Assembly: GCF_013426915.1 (NCBI RefSeq)
Contig: NZ_AP023180.1
Span: 2,480,001 to 2,544,000 of the forward strand
DNA: 64,000 nucleotides
Reading direction: 5' to 3'
DNA from: Paraburkholderia sp. PGU19
GTDB taxonomy: Bacteria > Pseudomonadota > Gammaproteobacteria > Burkholderiales > Burkholderiaceae
The position numbers and the translations under genes are program-made. Below the pieces are notes generated by a model that worked only from the letters and a program-made list of their open reading frames with translations, searched no databases and was not told the origin of the DNA. Below, piece by piece: positions 7,767 to 17,220 of the stretch (positions are counted from its first letter, which is position 1; each line of letters opens with the position of its first letter).

Positions 7767-9356
7767 TCAGAACAGGTGACGGAACAACCAGTACAGTCCC
7801 CCGGACAGCGCGATCGATGCGGGCAGCGTCAGCACCCACGCGAGCACCAGACTGCGCACGGTGCTCCATTGCAGGCCTGAGCCATTGGCGGCCATCGTGC
7901 CTGCCACGCCCGAGGACAGCACATGTGTCGTCGACACGGGCAGGCCGTACATGTCGGCGGCGCCGATCGTGAGCATCGCGACGAGTTCGGCCGATGCGCC
8001 CTGTCCATAGGTCAGATGCTGCTTGCCGATCTTCTCGCCCACCGTGACGACGATGCGCTTCCAGCCCACCATCGTGCCGAGACCCAGTGCGATCGCCACG
8101 GCGACTTTCACCCACGTCGGGATGAACTTGGTCGCGTGGTCCATCTGCTTCCTGAAGTTATCGATTGCCTTGGCGTCGTCCGCTGCAAACGCAGGCTGCT
8201 TCGCCTTTTCCATCAGACGGATCGCTTCCGACGCGACGTACATGTTGTTACGCACGTTATCGACCTTGTCTTGCGGCACGTTCGCCATCGTGCCCGACGA
8301 GCTGACCTGCTGACCGATCTGCTCCATCAGCTTCTGCAGCGCGGGCACCGTCGCGGGCGCGAGCTGCCGCGTGCGCACGTAGTTCTCCACCTCGCTGCGC
8401 GGCGCGACGACGGGCGGCACGCCTTGCGTCGCATACTTGCCGAGCGCGGCCGAAGCCTGCTGCGAAACGGCGAGGAAGGTTTGCGTTTCGCTTGCCGTGA
8501 CGGCCTTGTTCAGCGCGTAGGCGGTCGGCACGGTGCCGATCAGGATCAGCATGATGAGACCCATGCCTTTCTGGCCGTCGTTGGAACCATGCGCGAACGA
8601 CACGCCCGTGCAGGTCAGAATCAGCAGCCCGCGAATCCAGAACGGCGGCGGCGCTTTGCCTTTCGGCTCCGCGTAGAGGGCGGGCACGCGTACGAGCGCC
8701 TTGAGGACCAGCAGCAGAAGACCCGCGAGCAGGAAGCCGACCAGCGGCGAAAACAGCAGCGACTTGCCGACCCCGGCGGCTTGCCCCCAATCGACGCCGC
8801 TCGTGCCGTCCGCGCCATGCAGCAGCTGGTTCATCAGGCCGACGCCGATGATCGAGCCGATCAGCGTGTGCGAACTCGAAGACGGCAGGCCGAACCACCA
8901 CGTACCCAGATTCCAGATGATCGCGGCGATCAGCAGTGCGAACACCATCGCAAAGCCTGCGCTGCTGCCCACTTGCAGAATCAGTTCGACGGGCAGCAAC
9001 TGAAGAATGCCGAATGCGACTGCGCCGCTCGAGGTCAGCACGCCAAGGAAATTCCAAGTGCCCGACCACACGACCGCGACGTTGGGCGAGAGCGAGTGCG
9101 TATAGATCACGGTCGCGACGGCGTTTGCCGTGTCGTGAAAACCGTTGACGAACTCAAAGCCGAGCGCGATCAGAAGGGCGACGCCTAGCAGCAGATAAGC
9201 GACGATCGAACCGGTGCGAACGGATTCGAGGTCGCCGACCAGCTGAAACGCGCAGTAGATCGCGCCAGCGACCAGCGCAATCACAAAAACGGCGAGTCCT
9301 AAATTGCGGTTTTTGGCACTCGCGGTGCCTGACTGCGGGTATGAGAGTTCCGGCAT
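7767..9356 (-). CDS. pit: Inorganic phosphate transporter, PiT family
   Basis: This 529-residue inner-membrane protein has the two PiT signature repeats: NGFHDTANAVATVI near residue 70 and SFAHGSNDGQKGMG near residue 255. A further GLPVSTTHVLSSG motif lies near 475. PiT carriers bring in metal-phosphate with protons. Between about residues 292 and 408 there is a long hydrophilic insertion rich in Ala, Gln, Val and charged residues, a soluble loop between the two membrane halves. I chose the ATG at 9356; the frame remains open to 9467, but the upstream part lacks family features. The gene converges on ppk2, and the shared theme of phosphate uptake and polyphosphate use is suggestive only. Confidence 0.9.
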   Translation of the reverse strand: MPELSYPQSGTASAKNRNLGLAVFVIALVAGAIYCAFQLVGDLESVRTGSIVAYLLLGVALLIALGFEFVNGFHDTANAVATVIYTHSLSPNVAVVWSGTWNFLGVLTSSGAVAFGILQLLPVELILQVGSSAGFAMVFALLIAAIIWNLGTWWFGLPSSSSHTLIGSIIGVGLMNQLLHGADGTSGVDWGQAAGVGKSLLFSPLVGFLLAGLLLLVLKALVRVPALYAEPKGKAPPPFWIRGLLILTCTGVSFAHGSNDGQKGMGLIMLILIGTVPTAYALNKAVTASETQTFLAVSQQASAALGKYATQGVPPVVAPRSEVENYVRTRQLAPATVPALQKLMEQIGQQVSSSGTMANVPQDKVDNVRNNMYVASEAIRLMEKAKQPAFAADDAKAIDNFRKQMDHATKFIPTWVKVAVAIALGLGTMVGWKRIVVTVGEKIGKQHLTYGQGASAELVAMLTIGAADMYGLPVSTTHVLSSGVAGTMAANGSGLQWSTVRSLVLAWVLTLPASIALSGGLYWLFRHLF

Positions 9357-9585
9357 GGCCTGGGCCTCGGGGGATAGTCGGGGGATCTCCGATCCTGCAA
9401 GCCCAGCATGTCCATACGATGACAAACGCGTGACCGATATGCCCCTAACATTTGTGCGCCGCGTCACGCGGACTTGAATGCTGCGCGTTGCCCGTTAAAT
9501 CGGACGCGTGAGAAAGAAGCCGCTGAGGCCCAGACGCTAAAATGAGCGCGTGGCGCCCGAGCGCCGATCCGGAATCGAGACCTCC

Positions 9586-10539
9586 TTGAAAAGAAAAATG
9601 CCAGCGCTCAATGCGCTCAAAGCCTTCGAAGTCGCTGGGCGCACGGGCAGCTTCACGCGCGCGGCGGAATTGCTCAACGTCACGCAAAGCGCGGTGAGCC
9701 GCCAGGTGCGGCAACTCGAAGAGCAACTCGGCGAATCGCTATTGCAGCGCAGGCATCATCATCTGGATCTCACGGCATCGGGCCGCGTGCTGCTTCAGGC
9801 ATTGCAGCATTCGTTCGACAAGATCGAATGGACCGTGCGCTCGATCCAGGAAAAGACGCATCTGAACCGCTTGCGGGTCAATGCGCCGCCGACTTTCGCC
9901 AGCCGCTGGTTTTTGCCGCGACTCGGGCGCCTGCACACCGAGCACCCCGAACTGGAATTGAGCCTGTCGACGCGGCTAGAAGACAATCTTGCCGAGTCGA
10001 GCGTGCTCGATTGCGCGATTCGCTTCGGCAATGGCGAATGGGAGGGATTCGATAATCTTCTGCTGATGAACGAGCGGCATATCGCCGTGTGCTCGCCCGC
10101 GTTGCTTGCGCGCCAGGCGGGCAATGAAGCCATCGATCTCAATCAATTCACTTTGCTGCATGTTTTAGCGGGCGACAACCAGCGTTATCTGACCTGGCAG
10201 CATTGGCTAAAGGCGGCGGGCATCGAAGGCGTGGATACGTCGGGCGGTTTCGAATTCGATCTGCTCGATCACGCGATACGCGCTGCCATCGACGGCCTCG
10301 GCATCACGATCGCCGATCGTCATATGATTGCGCACGAACTCGCCAATGGGCAGCTCGTGCAGATGCTGAACGTGCATGTCGACGGACACCAGTCGTATTG
10401 GCTCGTGACGCGTCCTGAACAGGGCGACCTGCCGCATGTGACGGTGTTTCGCGACTGGCTGCAACAGGAAGTGTGGCTGACGCAGCGCAGCGTCGAAACA
10501 TCGGCGGCTGCGCGGGTGCCTTTGATCAGTGGCCATTGA
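9586..10539 (+). CDS. LysR-type regulator, GcvA-like subgroup
   Basis: The protein opens with a winged helix-turn-helix of the LysR family (ALKAFEVAGRTGSFTRAAE, then NVTQSAVSRQVRQLEEQLG as recognition helix, residues about 8-60). It continues into a periplasmic-binding-protein-like effector domain that includes DCAIRFGNGEWEG near residue 140, a signature of the GcvA subgroup. The likely start is the TTG at 9586, giving the usual MKRKMPALNALKAF N-terminus; ATG 9598 is the alternative. The gene is divergent from the pit gene, and about 230 bases lie between the two starts, so it may control pit or only itself. The target cannot be deduced. Confidence 0.88.
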   Translation: MKRKMPALNALKAFEVAGRTGSFTRAAELLNVTQSAVSRQVRQLEEQLGESLLQRRHHHLDLTASGRVLLQALQHSFDKIEWTVRSIQEKTHLNRLRVNAPPTFASRWFLPRLGRLHTEHPELELSLSTRLEDNLAESSVLDCAIRFGNGEWEGFDNLLLMNERHIAVCSPALLARQAGNEAIDLNQFTLLHVLAGDNQRYLTWQHWLKAAGIEGVDTSGGFEFDLLDHAIRAAIDGLGITIADRHMIAHELANGQLVQMLNVHVDGHQSYWLVTRPEQGDLPHVTVFRDWLQQEVWLTQRSVETSAAARVPLISGH

Positions 10540-10904
10540 TTCGTCTGTCGCTTGCGCTGTTTTTGACTCACTTAAGCTGATTCATTTGCTTCACATCACT
10601 CTCTTCGAGCAAGCCGAAGCGCTAGCGTCATGACGTTCATTACCGTGCAACGCAAACGTTACACATCCATCGCGGCTTGCGCACAAACACCGAAAAACCA
10701 CAGAAGCGCTTCCACCGCGTAAATGGACTAATTACCCACTGCGGATACTGGTATCATTTTTTTATACCAATCCATGATGTTGCGCCCGCATCGAAACGCG
10801 CAACGTCTGTATCAAAGCTTGGTGCAAACAGGGACCCTGCGGCATGCGGCGCACGAGCGCGCCCGGCCTCATTCTCGCAGTCATTTGCTCGGGGATCGAT
10901 AAAG
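10540..10904. other. Intergenic region before the GGDEF gene
   Basis: No convincing gene is seen. The downstream frame is formally open from 10677, but the encoded stretch is unlike any family domain. A short inverted repeat (TGGTAT...ATACCA around a T-run, 10750-10772) could be an operator or a weak attenuator for the cyclase gene. Confidence 0.35.
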
Positions 10905-11978
10905 TTGGCAACGAAAAGCAGGGCCGGGCAAGGGAAGAGCTTTGTCGAGCGCATTTACCGCTTGCGCATTGCCGGGCTGGGGCTTGGCTTCTTCTGCGTC
11001 GCTTCCGTTTTCGCGCTACAGCATCGCGGATTCGTGCTGTGGTCGCTGCTGGTGTTTCATGGTTTCATCTGGCCGCATGTCGCGCGGCGCGCAGCGCTTG
11101 CCTGCGAAGTGCCGTTTCGCGGCGAACGCCTGAACCTGATGGCCGATTCGATGCTCGGCGGCTTCTGGGTCGTGGCGATGCAGTTCAACGTGTTGCCCAG
11201 CGTGCTGATTCTCGCGATGCTCAGCATGGACAACATCGCTGCGGGCGGCCTGCGGCTCTTCGCACGCGGTGCGGTCGCGCATGTGCTGGGCGTGCTGGCG
11301 GGGCTCGTCACGGTCGGCTTCGTGTTTTCGCCGATGTCGCAAATGCCGACTATCCTGGCGTGTCTGCCGTTCCTCATTATTTATCCGCTTGCGTTGGGCT
11401 TTACAAGCTACCGGCTGTCGCTCAAGCTCGCCCAGCGCACGCGCGAACTCGAGCACCTGAGTCGCACCGACGGCCTGACCCGCCTTTGGAACCGCCGGCA
11501 TTGGGAAGGGCTGCTCGCCGGGGAATTCGAGCGCTGCCGCGCGAACCGCTACGCGTCGTGCCTGCTGCTGATCGACCTCGATCACTTCAAGCGGATCAAC
11601 GACACGCTGGGTCATCCCGCCGGTGACGCGGTGTTGCAGGCGTTTGCCGATCTTTTGCGCAGCCATTTCCGCGCGGGCGACAGCATTGGCCGTTATGGCG
11701 GCGAGGAGTTCGGTGTCGTCTTGCCGGGCGCGACATTGCGCGAGGCGCATACGGTCGCGAAGGTGCTGGTGCAGCGCGTGAGGGAGAAGACGAAAGAGGC
11801 GTCGACGGAATGCCCGTGCACGATCAGCGTCGGCATTGCCCAATTGACCGACGACTTGCCCGACTATCACACGTGGTTGCAGGAAGTGGACCGCAGTCTT
11901 TATCAGGCGAAGGCGACGGGGCGTGACCGGATCGTCGTCGGCGGTCTTGCGCCCGTTCAGGAAGTGGCACGCGGCTAA
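10905..11978 (+). CDS. Diguanylate cyclase with MASE2 membrane sensor
   Basis: The N-terminal ~165 residues form a MASE2-type integral-membrane sensor that starts at RIYRLRIAGLGLGF. The C-terminal half is a GGDEF domain: LSRTDGLTRLWNRRHWE opens it and RYGGEEFGV (near residue 264) is the active-site signature. An RAGD sequence five residues before the GGEEF loop is a complete RxxD inhibitory site. The enzyme should make cyclic di-GMP at the inner membrane with product inhibition. I favour a TTG start at 10905, placed shortly before MASE2; an ATG at 10677 would add 76 residues without family features. The gene is monocistronic. Confidence 0.85.
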   Translation: MATKSRAGQGKSFVERIYRLRIAGLGLGFFCVASVFALQHRGFVLWSLLVFHGFIWPHVARRAALACEVPFRGERLNLMADSMLGGFWVVAMQFNVLPSVLILAMLSMDNIAAGGLRLFARGAVAHVLGVLAGLVTVGFVFSPMSQMPTILACLPFLIIYPLALGFTSYRLSLKLAQRTRELEHLSRTDGLTRLWNRRHWEGLLAGEFERCRANRYASCLLLIDLDHFKRINDTLGHPAGDAVLQAFADLLRSHFRAGDSIGRYGGEEFGVVLPGATLREAHTVAKVLVQRVREKTKEASTECPCTISVGIAQLTDDLPDYHTWLQEVDRSLYQAKATGRDRIVVGGLAPVQEVARG

Positions 11979-12007
11979 GGCTGTGAGGTGCGCCTGAGCG
12001 GCACGCC

Positions 12008-12244
12008 TTATATCGCGAAAGCGATCCCGGCGAAAATCGAGCCGAACAGCACCCATTTGACGGCATAGTAAGTCGGCCGATGCCACGCCTTAAGGTGTTT
12101 GCCGACGCGGCGAATCGCGTACACATATTTGAATGCGCGGTTCAGGAACCCGGTGCGATCGCCTTCTTCATTCGGCGAACTGGCCGCGCGCATCACGACA
12201 TTCGAGAACATCCGGTTCAACGCAGCGGCCCAGCGGAAGTACAT
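12008..12244 (-). CDS. Small hypothetical membrane-anchored protein
   Basis: This open frame encodes 78 residues. The first 55 are basic and aromatic-rich (for example AFKYVYAIRRVGKHLKAWHRPTYY), and the last ~18 form one hydrophobic segment, VKWVLFGSIFAGIAFAI, that could anchor the protein with its C-terminus in the membrane. I do not recognise the family. The frame is preferred over the overlapping plus-strand frame because of its amphipathic-to-hydrophobic organisation and codon positions. It ends 29 bases from the end of the cyclase gene and is transcribed towards it. The ribosome-binding site (GAGCGG) is weak. Confidence 0.5.
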   Translation of the reverse strand: MYFRWAAALNRMFSNVVMRAASSPNEEGDRTGFLNRAFKYVYAIRRVGKHLKAWHRPTYYAVKWVLFGSIFAGIAFAI

Positions 12245-12541
12245 GGGCCGCTCGACATCGCAGAACAGGCTACATACGTGACGCTTAAGATAAACCAGAC
12301 GATAAATAGCCAGCGCATACCTTGATCTCCAGGCTTTACCTGAACAATCGGTCTTTAGTAACCGGATCTTGAAATGGAAATCTTAGCGAGAACTGCGCCA
12401 GCTTGCTCTTAAGGGGTATCCAGTTGAATGCAGTCCGCCAATATGCTAAAGGCTTAGCCTTAATGGCGCCGAAGCGCGGCTTTTCTTTAGCGTTTGGGTG
12501 CTTCGTAATGGGGCAAACGGACGCGTGAGAACACACGCGCC
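12245..12541. other. AT-richer intergenic region
   Basis: About 300 bases without a convincing gene. A 66-codon minus-strand frame exists, but it has no family features and no ribosome-binding site. A short palindrome AAGGCTTAGCCTT lies near 12450. Confidence 0.3.
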
Positions 12542-13606
12542 TTAACTGGGGACGGCGCCTTTTGGTGCAATACCGCGCAAGGTAATGCCGCGTTCCTGCG
12601 GCAGAGCACGGGTTTTCTCGCGCATGGGCTGCGCCATGTTTTTATTCTGTTCGGTCAAAGGCTCGACGGAGTAGCCGCGCCGTTCCCACGCGTCCAGCCC
12701 GCCTCTTAGCGCGCGAATTTGCGTAAAGCCTTTGTCGCGCATCTGCTGCGACAGCGTTCTTGCCGTGACATCGTCGGCACAGACGCAATAGACGACGACA
12801 TCGCGCGCCAGCAAGGCGGCATCGACCGTGCCGGGCGCATGGACGTCGAGCGGCAGCGCGCCGGGAATGGGCTGCGGCGTCTGTCGTTTCATGTGCTCGG
12901 GGCGGGCGTCGAGCACGATGGGCGGCTTGTCGGGACGCATCATCGCGTCGACCTGTTCCTGCGAGATTGCCGCAAGCGACAGCGGCCGCTGCAGACGCCA
13001 GCGCTGCACGAAACGGAACACCAGATAACTCGCGGCGATGGCGGTCAGCACATCGATGATCGTCCAGCCGTGCGCCCGCACTTCGTGAATCAGCAGGCTC
13101 AGCTGCCGCTCGAAAATCGCGCCGCCGAGCAGCCAGAAGGTTGCCCACGCGAGGATACCGACGGCGTCCCACGAGAAGAAGATGACGATGCCGACGCGCG
13201 TCGTGCCCATCAGCGGCGGCGTAATGATGGCAAGTCCCGGTATGAACTTCGAGACCGAGACGATTGCAGGTCCAAAGCGCATGAAGAGGGCACGCGCCTT
13301 GCGCACTCGTGTTTCGACGGCGGCCGACAGCCGCGCTAGCGCAAGGATCAGCCGCCGTCCGAGCAGGCGGCCCGCGGTAAACCATATCCCGTCGCCAATC
13401 AGCGCGGCGGCGAGTGCGGCCGTCAGCACATGCCAGAAGGACAGATGGCCGTTAGCGATCGCCGTGCCCGCGAGCAGCAGTACAGGGACGGCAGGCACGG
13501 GAATGCCGAGGCGCGTGAGCAGCACGTTCAGGAAGACAACGGCTGCGCCCCATGTAGAAATTGCCGACGGATTGAAATCGACCAATTGCAATAGCTCCTT
13601 GCGCAT
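12542..13606 (-). CDS. DedA family membrane protein fused to a rhodanese domain
   Basis: Residues about 15-190 are a DedA/SNARE-associated membrane domain with the family's re-entrant features: a PVPAVPVLLLAGTAIA helix, a GDGIWFTAGRLLGRR stretch, and an F-x-R-FGPAIVSVSKFIPGLA segment with the conserved basic residue. Residues about 215-315 form a rhodanese-like domain ending in RALRGGLDAWERRGY, with a cysteine-containing active loop (VYCVCADD). DedA proteins are linked to lipid-carrier recycling and membrane homeostasis. Start choice is open: ATG is at 13606, but an AAGGAG lies inside the frame and would serve a TTG eight codons in. A second DedA gene follows upstream on the same strand, about 100 bases away. 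Confidence 0.85.
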   Translation of the reverse strand: MRKELLQLVDFNPSAISTWGAAVVFLNVLLTRLGIPVPAVPVLLLAGTAIANGHLSFWHVLTAALAAALIGDGIWFTAGRLLGRRLILALARLSAAVETRVRKARALFMRFGPAIVSVSKFIPGLAIITPPLMGTTRVGIVIFFSWDAVGILAWATFWLLGGAIFERQLSLLIHEVRAHGWTIIDVLTAIAASYLVFRFVQRWRLQRPLSLAAISQEQVDAMMRPDKPPIVLDARPEHMKRQTPQPIPGALPLDVHAPGTVDAALLARDVVVYCVCADDVTARTLSQQMRDKGFTQIRALRGGLDAWERRGYSVEPLTEQNKNMAQPMREKTRALPQERGITLRGIAPKGAVPS

Positions 13607-13709
13607 TGCATGGCTTCGACGCGCGCTGGCTGCCGTTCATTGTTGCACGGCTTAAGGCGCCGCGTGCTTTGCAAGCGGCTGCAGAACGGGTACAAGCGGT
13701 CTAAAAGGC

Positions 13710-15728
13710 TTAGCGTTCAGTGGATGCGATCAGCGTGACGGGAATGTCGGTGCATCCCATGCTGCTCGACAGTTCGAGTTCTCGCCATTCGTCGTTGACC
13801 GACTTTGGGGAAATGAGCGGATCGAGTTGTCTGTCGGTGCGCAGCACATTGAAGGGCCACGAAGGGCGCAGCAGACGCTCATGCACGAGCGAGCCGAGCC
13901 AGATCGGCGTGGGTGCCGTGCCGTTGCGACGCGCGACGGCATAGCCCGTGCGCCAGAAACGCAGTACGTCGCGTTCGTCGGTGCGCGCGCGCTGACGGCT
14001 GAAAACGAGGGCCGACGGTATGCCGTCATTGAGCTTGGGCAGCACGGGAAGATCCATCACGGGCACGTCGGGCGAGACGAGCGAGAACAGGCTGCGCGCA
14101 TTGAAACGCGTGCCTTCGAGCCAACCTCTGCTGCGCAATTGCGCGATGATCTGCTGCCGGTCAGCCGTCCATTGCACAGTGATCGGCTCGCGCCGGTCGC
14201 CCTTCATGTCGGAGCGATAGCAGGGAAACTGCTTCCACAGCGAATCCGTCCATTGCGCCTGCGTGACGACCACGGGTGGCCGCTGGCGCACCTGCGGCGC
14301 CGCGTCCGGCTGATGTCCCAAGGCGAGCTGCAGGCCGACGCTCGCGCACAGCACGACCAGCAGAACGGCGGGCATGTATTCGCGCGAAGGCGGCGTTTCC
14401 GGATGCCGCCATACGGCCGTCAACGCGACGACAGCGACCCACATGGCAGCGAATGCTGCGCCGCCCACGGCATCGGAGAACGCGAAGCGCCCGGAAGACA
14501 GGCCAGCGAATGCGACGGTGATCACGATCAGGCTCGCGAGCGCAGTGACGGCGATACCCGTCACCAGGCCGACGCGGCGCGCCACGACGAACGCGAGAAA
14601 GCCATACACCGTGACGCTCGCGGCGACGTGATTGCTGGGGAACGCATAGAGATCGGATGGCGCGGCGGCGGGCGGCGCGTGCGGCACGATTGCCTGGATC
14701 GCGAAGATCAACACCTGCGAGAAGATCACTGCGATGAGCCAATAGATAAGCATGCGCCAGCGTTTCTCGAAGGCGATCATGACGGTCGACGCAACGACCA
14801 GCGCGGCGAGAGTCGGAATGCTGCCGAGCGTCGAGGCGCGCGCGAGCGCTTCGCCGATCCACGGCGCCTGCGCGGATTGCAGGAAGCGATAGAACGACAT
14901 GTCGACCTGAACGAGCGGATCGCCCGACACGACGTCCTGCATGACACCAAAGAAGATGCCCGCGCACACCAGCACGAAAACCGAAATGCCGACCAGCAGG
15001 CCGATAGCCGCGCGCTCGGGATCGACGATCCGATAGACCAGCTTGCCATATGGCGCCTCGTGATCGCGCGCCCAATTCACGAGGCCGCTGCGCGACGCAC
15101 CGGCCCATGCGCGCGCGTGCGAGACGACTACGCGCATCACCCAGAAGCACAGCCATACGATTGCCACGACGATCGCCAGCGCCGCGACGAGACGGAAGGA
15201 CACCGCGCCCGCCAGCTGGATCGACGCGCCGAATACAACGCCGGGAAGGATATGCGCGGGCGCCCACAGCAACGCGGACAGCACGTTCATTGCGTAGAAG
15301 CGCATGGGCGGCATTTCGAGCATGCCCGCGACCACGGGGACGATTGCGCGCAGCGGTGCGGCAAAGCGCGCGAACACGACGCTCTTCGCGCCATGCTTGT
15401 CGAAATACTTCTGGCCGCTTTCGAGCAGCACCGGGTGCGTGCTGAACGGCCAGAGCCTGCTGATCCTGTCTTTATAACGACGGCCGAACCAGTAGCTCAT
15501 GCCATCGCCCGCCACGGCGCCCACAATCGCGCTCGCAAAGAGCCAGCCGAGATTCAGCGTACCCGTGCCGACCAGCGCGCCTGCAATGAACATGGCCGTG
15601 CTGCCCGGCACGAAGGTGCCGATGAACGCGACGGCTTCGAGAAACGCAGCAAGAAACACCACGACCAGCGTCCACGCAGTGTGGCCTGCAAGCAGGTGCA
15701 GCAGCTGGGCGTACGCGTGCTCCATCAA
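13710..15728 (-). CDS. DedA-PAP2-LssY-type three-domain membrane protein
   Basis: This 672-residue protein joins an N-terminal DedA domain (about 15-170, with FVPGSTAMFIAGAL and FARFAAPLRAIVPVVAGM) to a PAP2-like six-helix membrane domain (about 245-450). A soluble LssY C-terminal domain follows (about 500-665). LssY relatives are implicated in lipid or lipopolysaccharide modification. In the PAP2 part only the FPSNH motif is recognisable. The K-x6-RP motif is replaced by a Pro/Ala-rich loop, and the last motif reads SSGRFAFSD where a histidine would be expected, so phosphatase activity is doubtful. It lies upstream of the DedA-rhodanese gene on the same strand, probably as a two-gene unit. 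Confidence 0.88.
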   Translation of the reverse strand: MMEHAYAQLLHLLAGHTAWTLVVVFLAAFLEAVAFIGTFVPGSTAMFIAGALVGTGTLNLGWLFASAIVGAVAGDGMSYWFGRRYKDRISRLWPFSTHPVLLESGQKYFDKHGAKSVVFARFAAPLRAIVPVVAGMLEMPPMRFYAMNVLSALLWAPAHILPGVVFGASIQLAGAVSFRLVAALAIVVAIVWLCFWVMRVVVSHARAWAGASRSGLVNWARDHEAPYGKLVYRIVDPERAAIGLLVGISVFVLVCAGIFFGVMQDVVSGDPLVQVDMSFYRFLQSAQAPWIGEALARASTLGSIPTLAALVVASTVMIAFEKRWRMLIYWLIAVIFSQVLIFAIQAIVPHAPPAAAPSDLYAFPSNHVAASVTVYGFLAFVVARRVGLVTGIAVTALASLIVITVAFAGLSSGRFAFSDAVGGAAFAAMWVAVVALTAVWRHPETPPSREYMPAVLLVVLCASVGLQLALGHQPDAAPQVRQRPPVVVTQAQWTDSLWKQFPCYRSDMKGDRREPITVQWTADRQQIIAQLRSRGWLEGTRFNARSLFSLVSPDVPVMDLPVLPKLNDGIPSALVFSRQRARTDERDVLRFWRTGYAVARRNGTAPTPIWLGSLVHERLLRPSWPFNVLRTDRQLDPLISPKSVNDEWRELELSSSMGCTDIPVTLIASTER

Positions 15729-16076
15729 TATCTCCAGGTGTCGAAGCGGCCATTAAAGAGCACGGCAACGCGCATGCGAGCGCAAAGGAAAGGGACCCTG
15801 AAAGTTTATCAGTGTCCTCCTGTTGGGCGCTGGCGTGCGGCCATGCAGCAATCGACGGTCAAAGGAATTAAACGTTTGAGAGCGGGTCATTATTCTCGCG
15901 GCATGCAATGCAATGGCAAAAGCCACTTCAGCAATTGCGTGTGACGAGCCTTATGCGAGGCTTAGGAGAAATGGCGTATCGATGGGCAACGGTTTTCTTA
16001 CTCAAGCTTTAAAACGATAGCGCTTCTAAGCAATTCCGTGGCATAGTCCGCGTATGTAATTCAAAGGGAGGCAATA
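15729..16076. other. Divergent promoter region, lssY-like gene / H-NS gene
   Basis: These 350 bases separate two divergent genes and hold no credible coding frame. The AT-rich part from about 15890 to 16060 is where the promoter of the H-NS-type gene is expected. AAGGGAGG at 16064-16071 is its ribosome-binding site. Confidence 0.45.
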
Positions 16077-16834
16077 ATGGCTACATTGGAAATCATCCAG
16101 GCTCGTATAAAGAAACTGCAGACGCAGGCCGAAGCGCTCATCGCTCAAGGCGCGCAAGGTGCGTTGGACCAGATCCGGGAACTGATGATCAAGCACGGTC
16201 TCACAACGGAAGATATCGAGCGTCGCGCAAAAGCACGTCGCGAACGCGAGCGCAAAGCGCGTCTTGGCGTTAGCAGCGGCAAGGCGGGAATCACGTCAGC
16301 CGTGAAAGGCAAACTGCCCCCAAGTATCGCGATCCCAAGACGGGTGCAACGTGGAGTGGTCACGCGCGACCGCCGGCATGGATCAAGGACGTGAAAGACC
16401 GTAGCAAGTTTTTGATCGATGCCGCTGCGGCTGCTGTGTCGGAAACGGTGGTGACGGCAAAGGCCGCGACGAAGAAAGCGACGGCGAAGAAAGCCGTGTC
16501 GAAGAAAGCTGTAACGGCGAAGTCGGCGGCTCGCAAGGTTGCGAAAAAGGCATCGGCAGGCGCAAAGGCTGCTGTGAAGAAAGTCGCTGCGAAGAAGGCC
16601 GCTGCGAAATCCGCCGGCAAGAAGACGGCCGCCACGAAGGTTGCGGCGAAGTCTGCGGCGCCGACTGCCGGCAAGCGCGTCATTGCGAAGAAAGCCGCCG
16701 CTAAGAAGACCGGCGCAAGCAAGGCGCCGGCGAAAAAGGCAGCAGCAAAGAAGGCAGCCGTGAAAAGCGTTGCGCCCGTGGCCGAAACGCCCGTAACGGT
16801 GCAGGCGCCGACGCCATCCGCAGGCGAGGCTTGA
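16077..16834 (+). CDS. H-NS-family protein with histone-H1-like tail, interrupted by a one-base frameshift
   Basis: The first frame (from ATG 16077) encodes an H-NS-type oligomerisation region (IQARIKKLQTQAEALIAQ, then KHGLTTEDIERRAKARRER). It breaks at the C5 run 16318-16322. Restoring one base gives the family's DNA-binding motif, KYRDPKTGATWSGHARPPAW followed by IKDV. The protein then runs to 16834 through a tail of about 120 residues made of Lys/Ala repeats (AAKKA, KKAAAKK), like eukaryotic H1 and Burkholderia H1-like proteins. The total length of 758 bases is exactly one short of a whole number of codons. The intact protein would be a ~252-residue nucleoid-binding protein. Either the gene is frameshifted in this strain or one C was lost in sequencing. 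Without repair, translation ends at 16394 with a nonsense tail. Confidence 0.85.
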
Positions 16835-17220
16835 TCCGCTTCGAAGCGGCTTTCATGTAGTTCCGGTTCGGCGACATCCTGCCGGACCGTTCCCACGCGC
16901 GGCGCTCAGGTCGCCGCGCCATTCACTCGCAGCCGGTGCAATGCCGGCTCGCGCAAAGGCGGATTCGCTGCCTTGGCGCTCTCCCCGCGCTTCCTCAATA
17001 GACGCTTCCACATATCCGCCGCATCCTCTGGCGATTCGTTCGCGTGCCCGTCATATCGCCCACAAACATGAGTTTTATGAATGTTTGACGGTCGAAATAC
17101 TCGCTTGCGCGTCATAAGGCCGCAGAGAAGAATCCGTGTCATGCGCCGGCTGCATGTTTCGCCTTGCTCTAACTCGCCGCCGGTAATGTGCTTCGCGCAC
17201 GCGTCACCAGGTAAAACACC
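16835..17220. other. Intergenic region between the H-NS-type gene and aldehyde dehydrogenase
   Basis: No gene is seen in 385 bases. A 14-base perfect palindrome (CCGCTTCGAAGCGG, 16836-16849) directly after the stop codon, followed by CTTTC, may act as a weak terminator. The promoter of the catabolic run starting at 17221 must lie towards the right end. Confidence 0.4.

Noticed and set aside
12336..12536. A 66-codon minus-strand frame
   Set aside because: No ribosome-binding site, no family features, and poor codon use for this genome.
13827..15944. A 705-codon open frame on the plus strand
   Set aside because: It is antisense to the DedA-PAP2-LssY gene, with very high Arg/His/Asp content and no recognisable motif.
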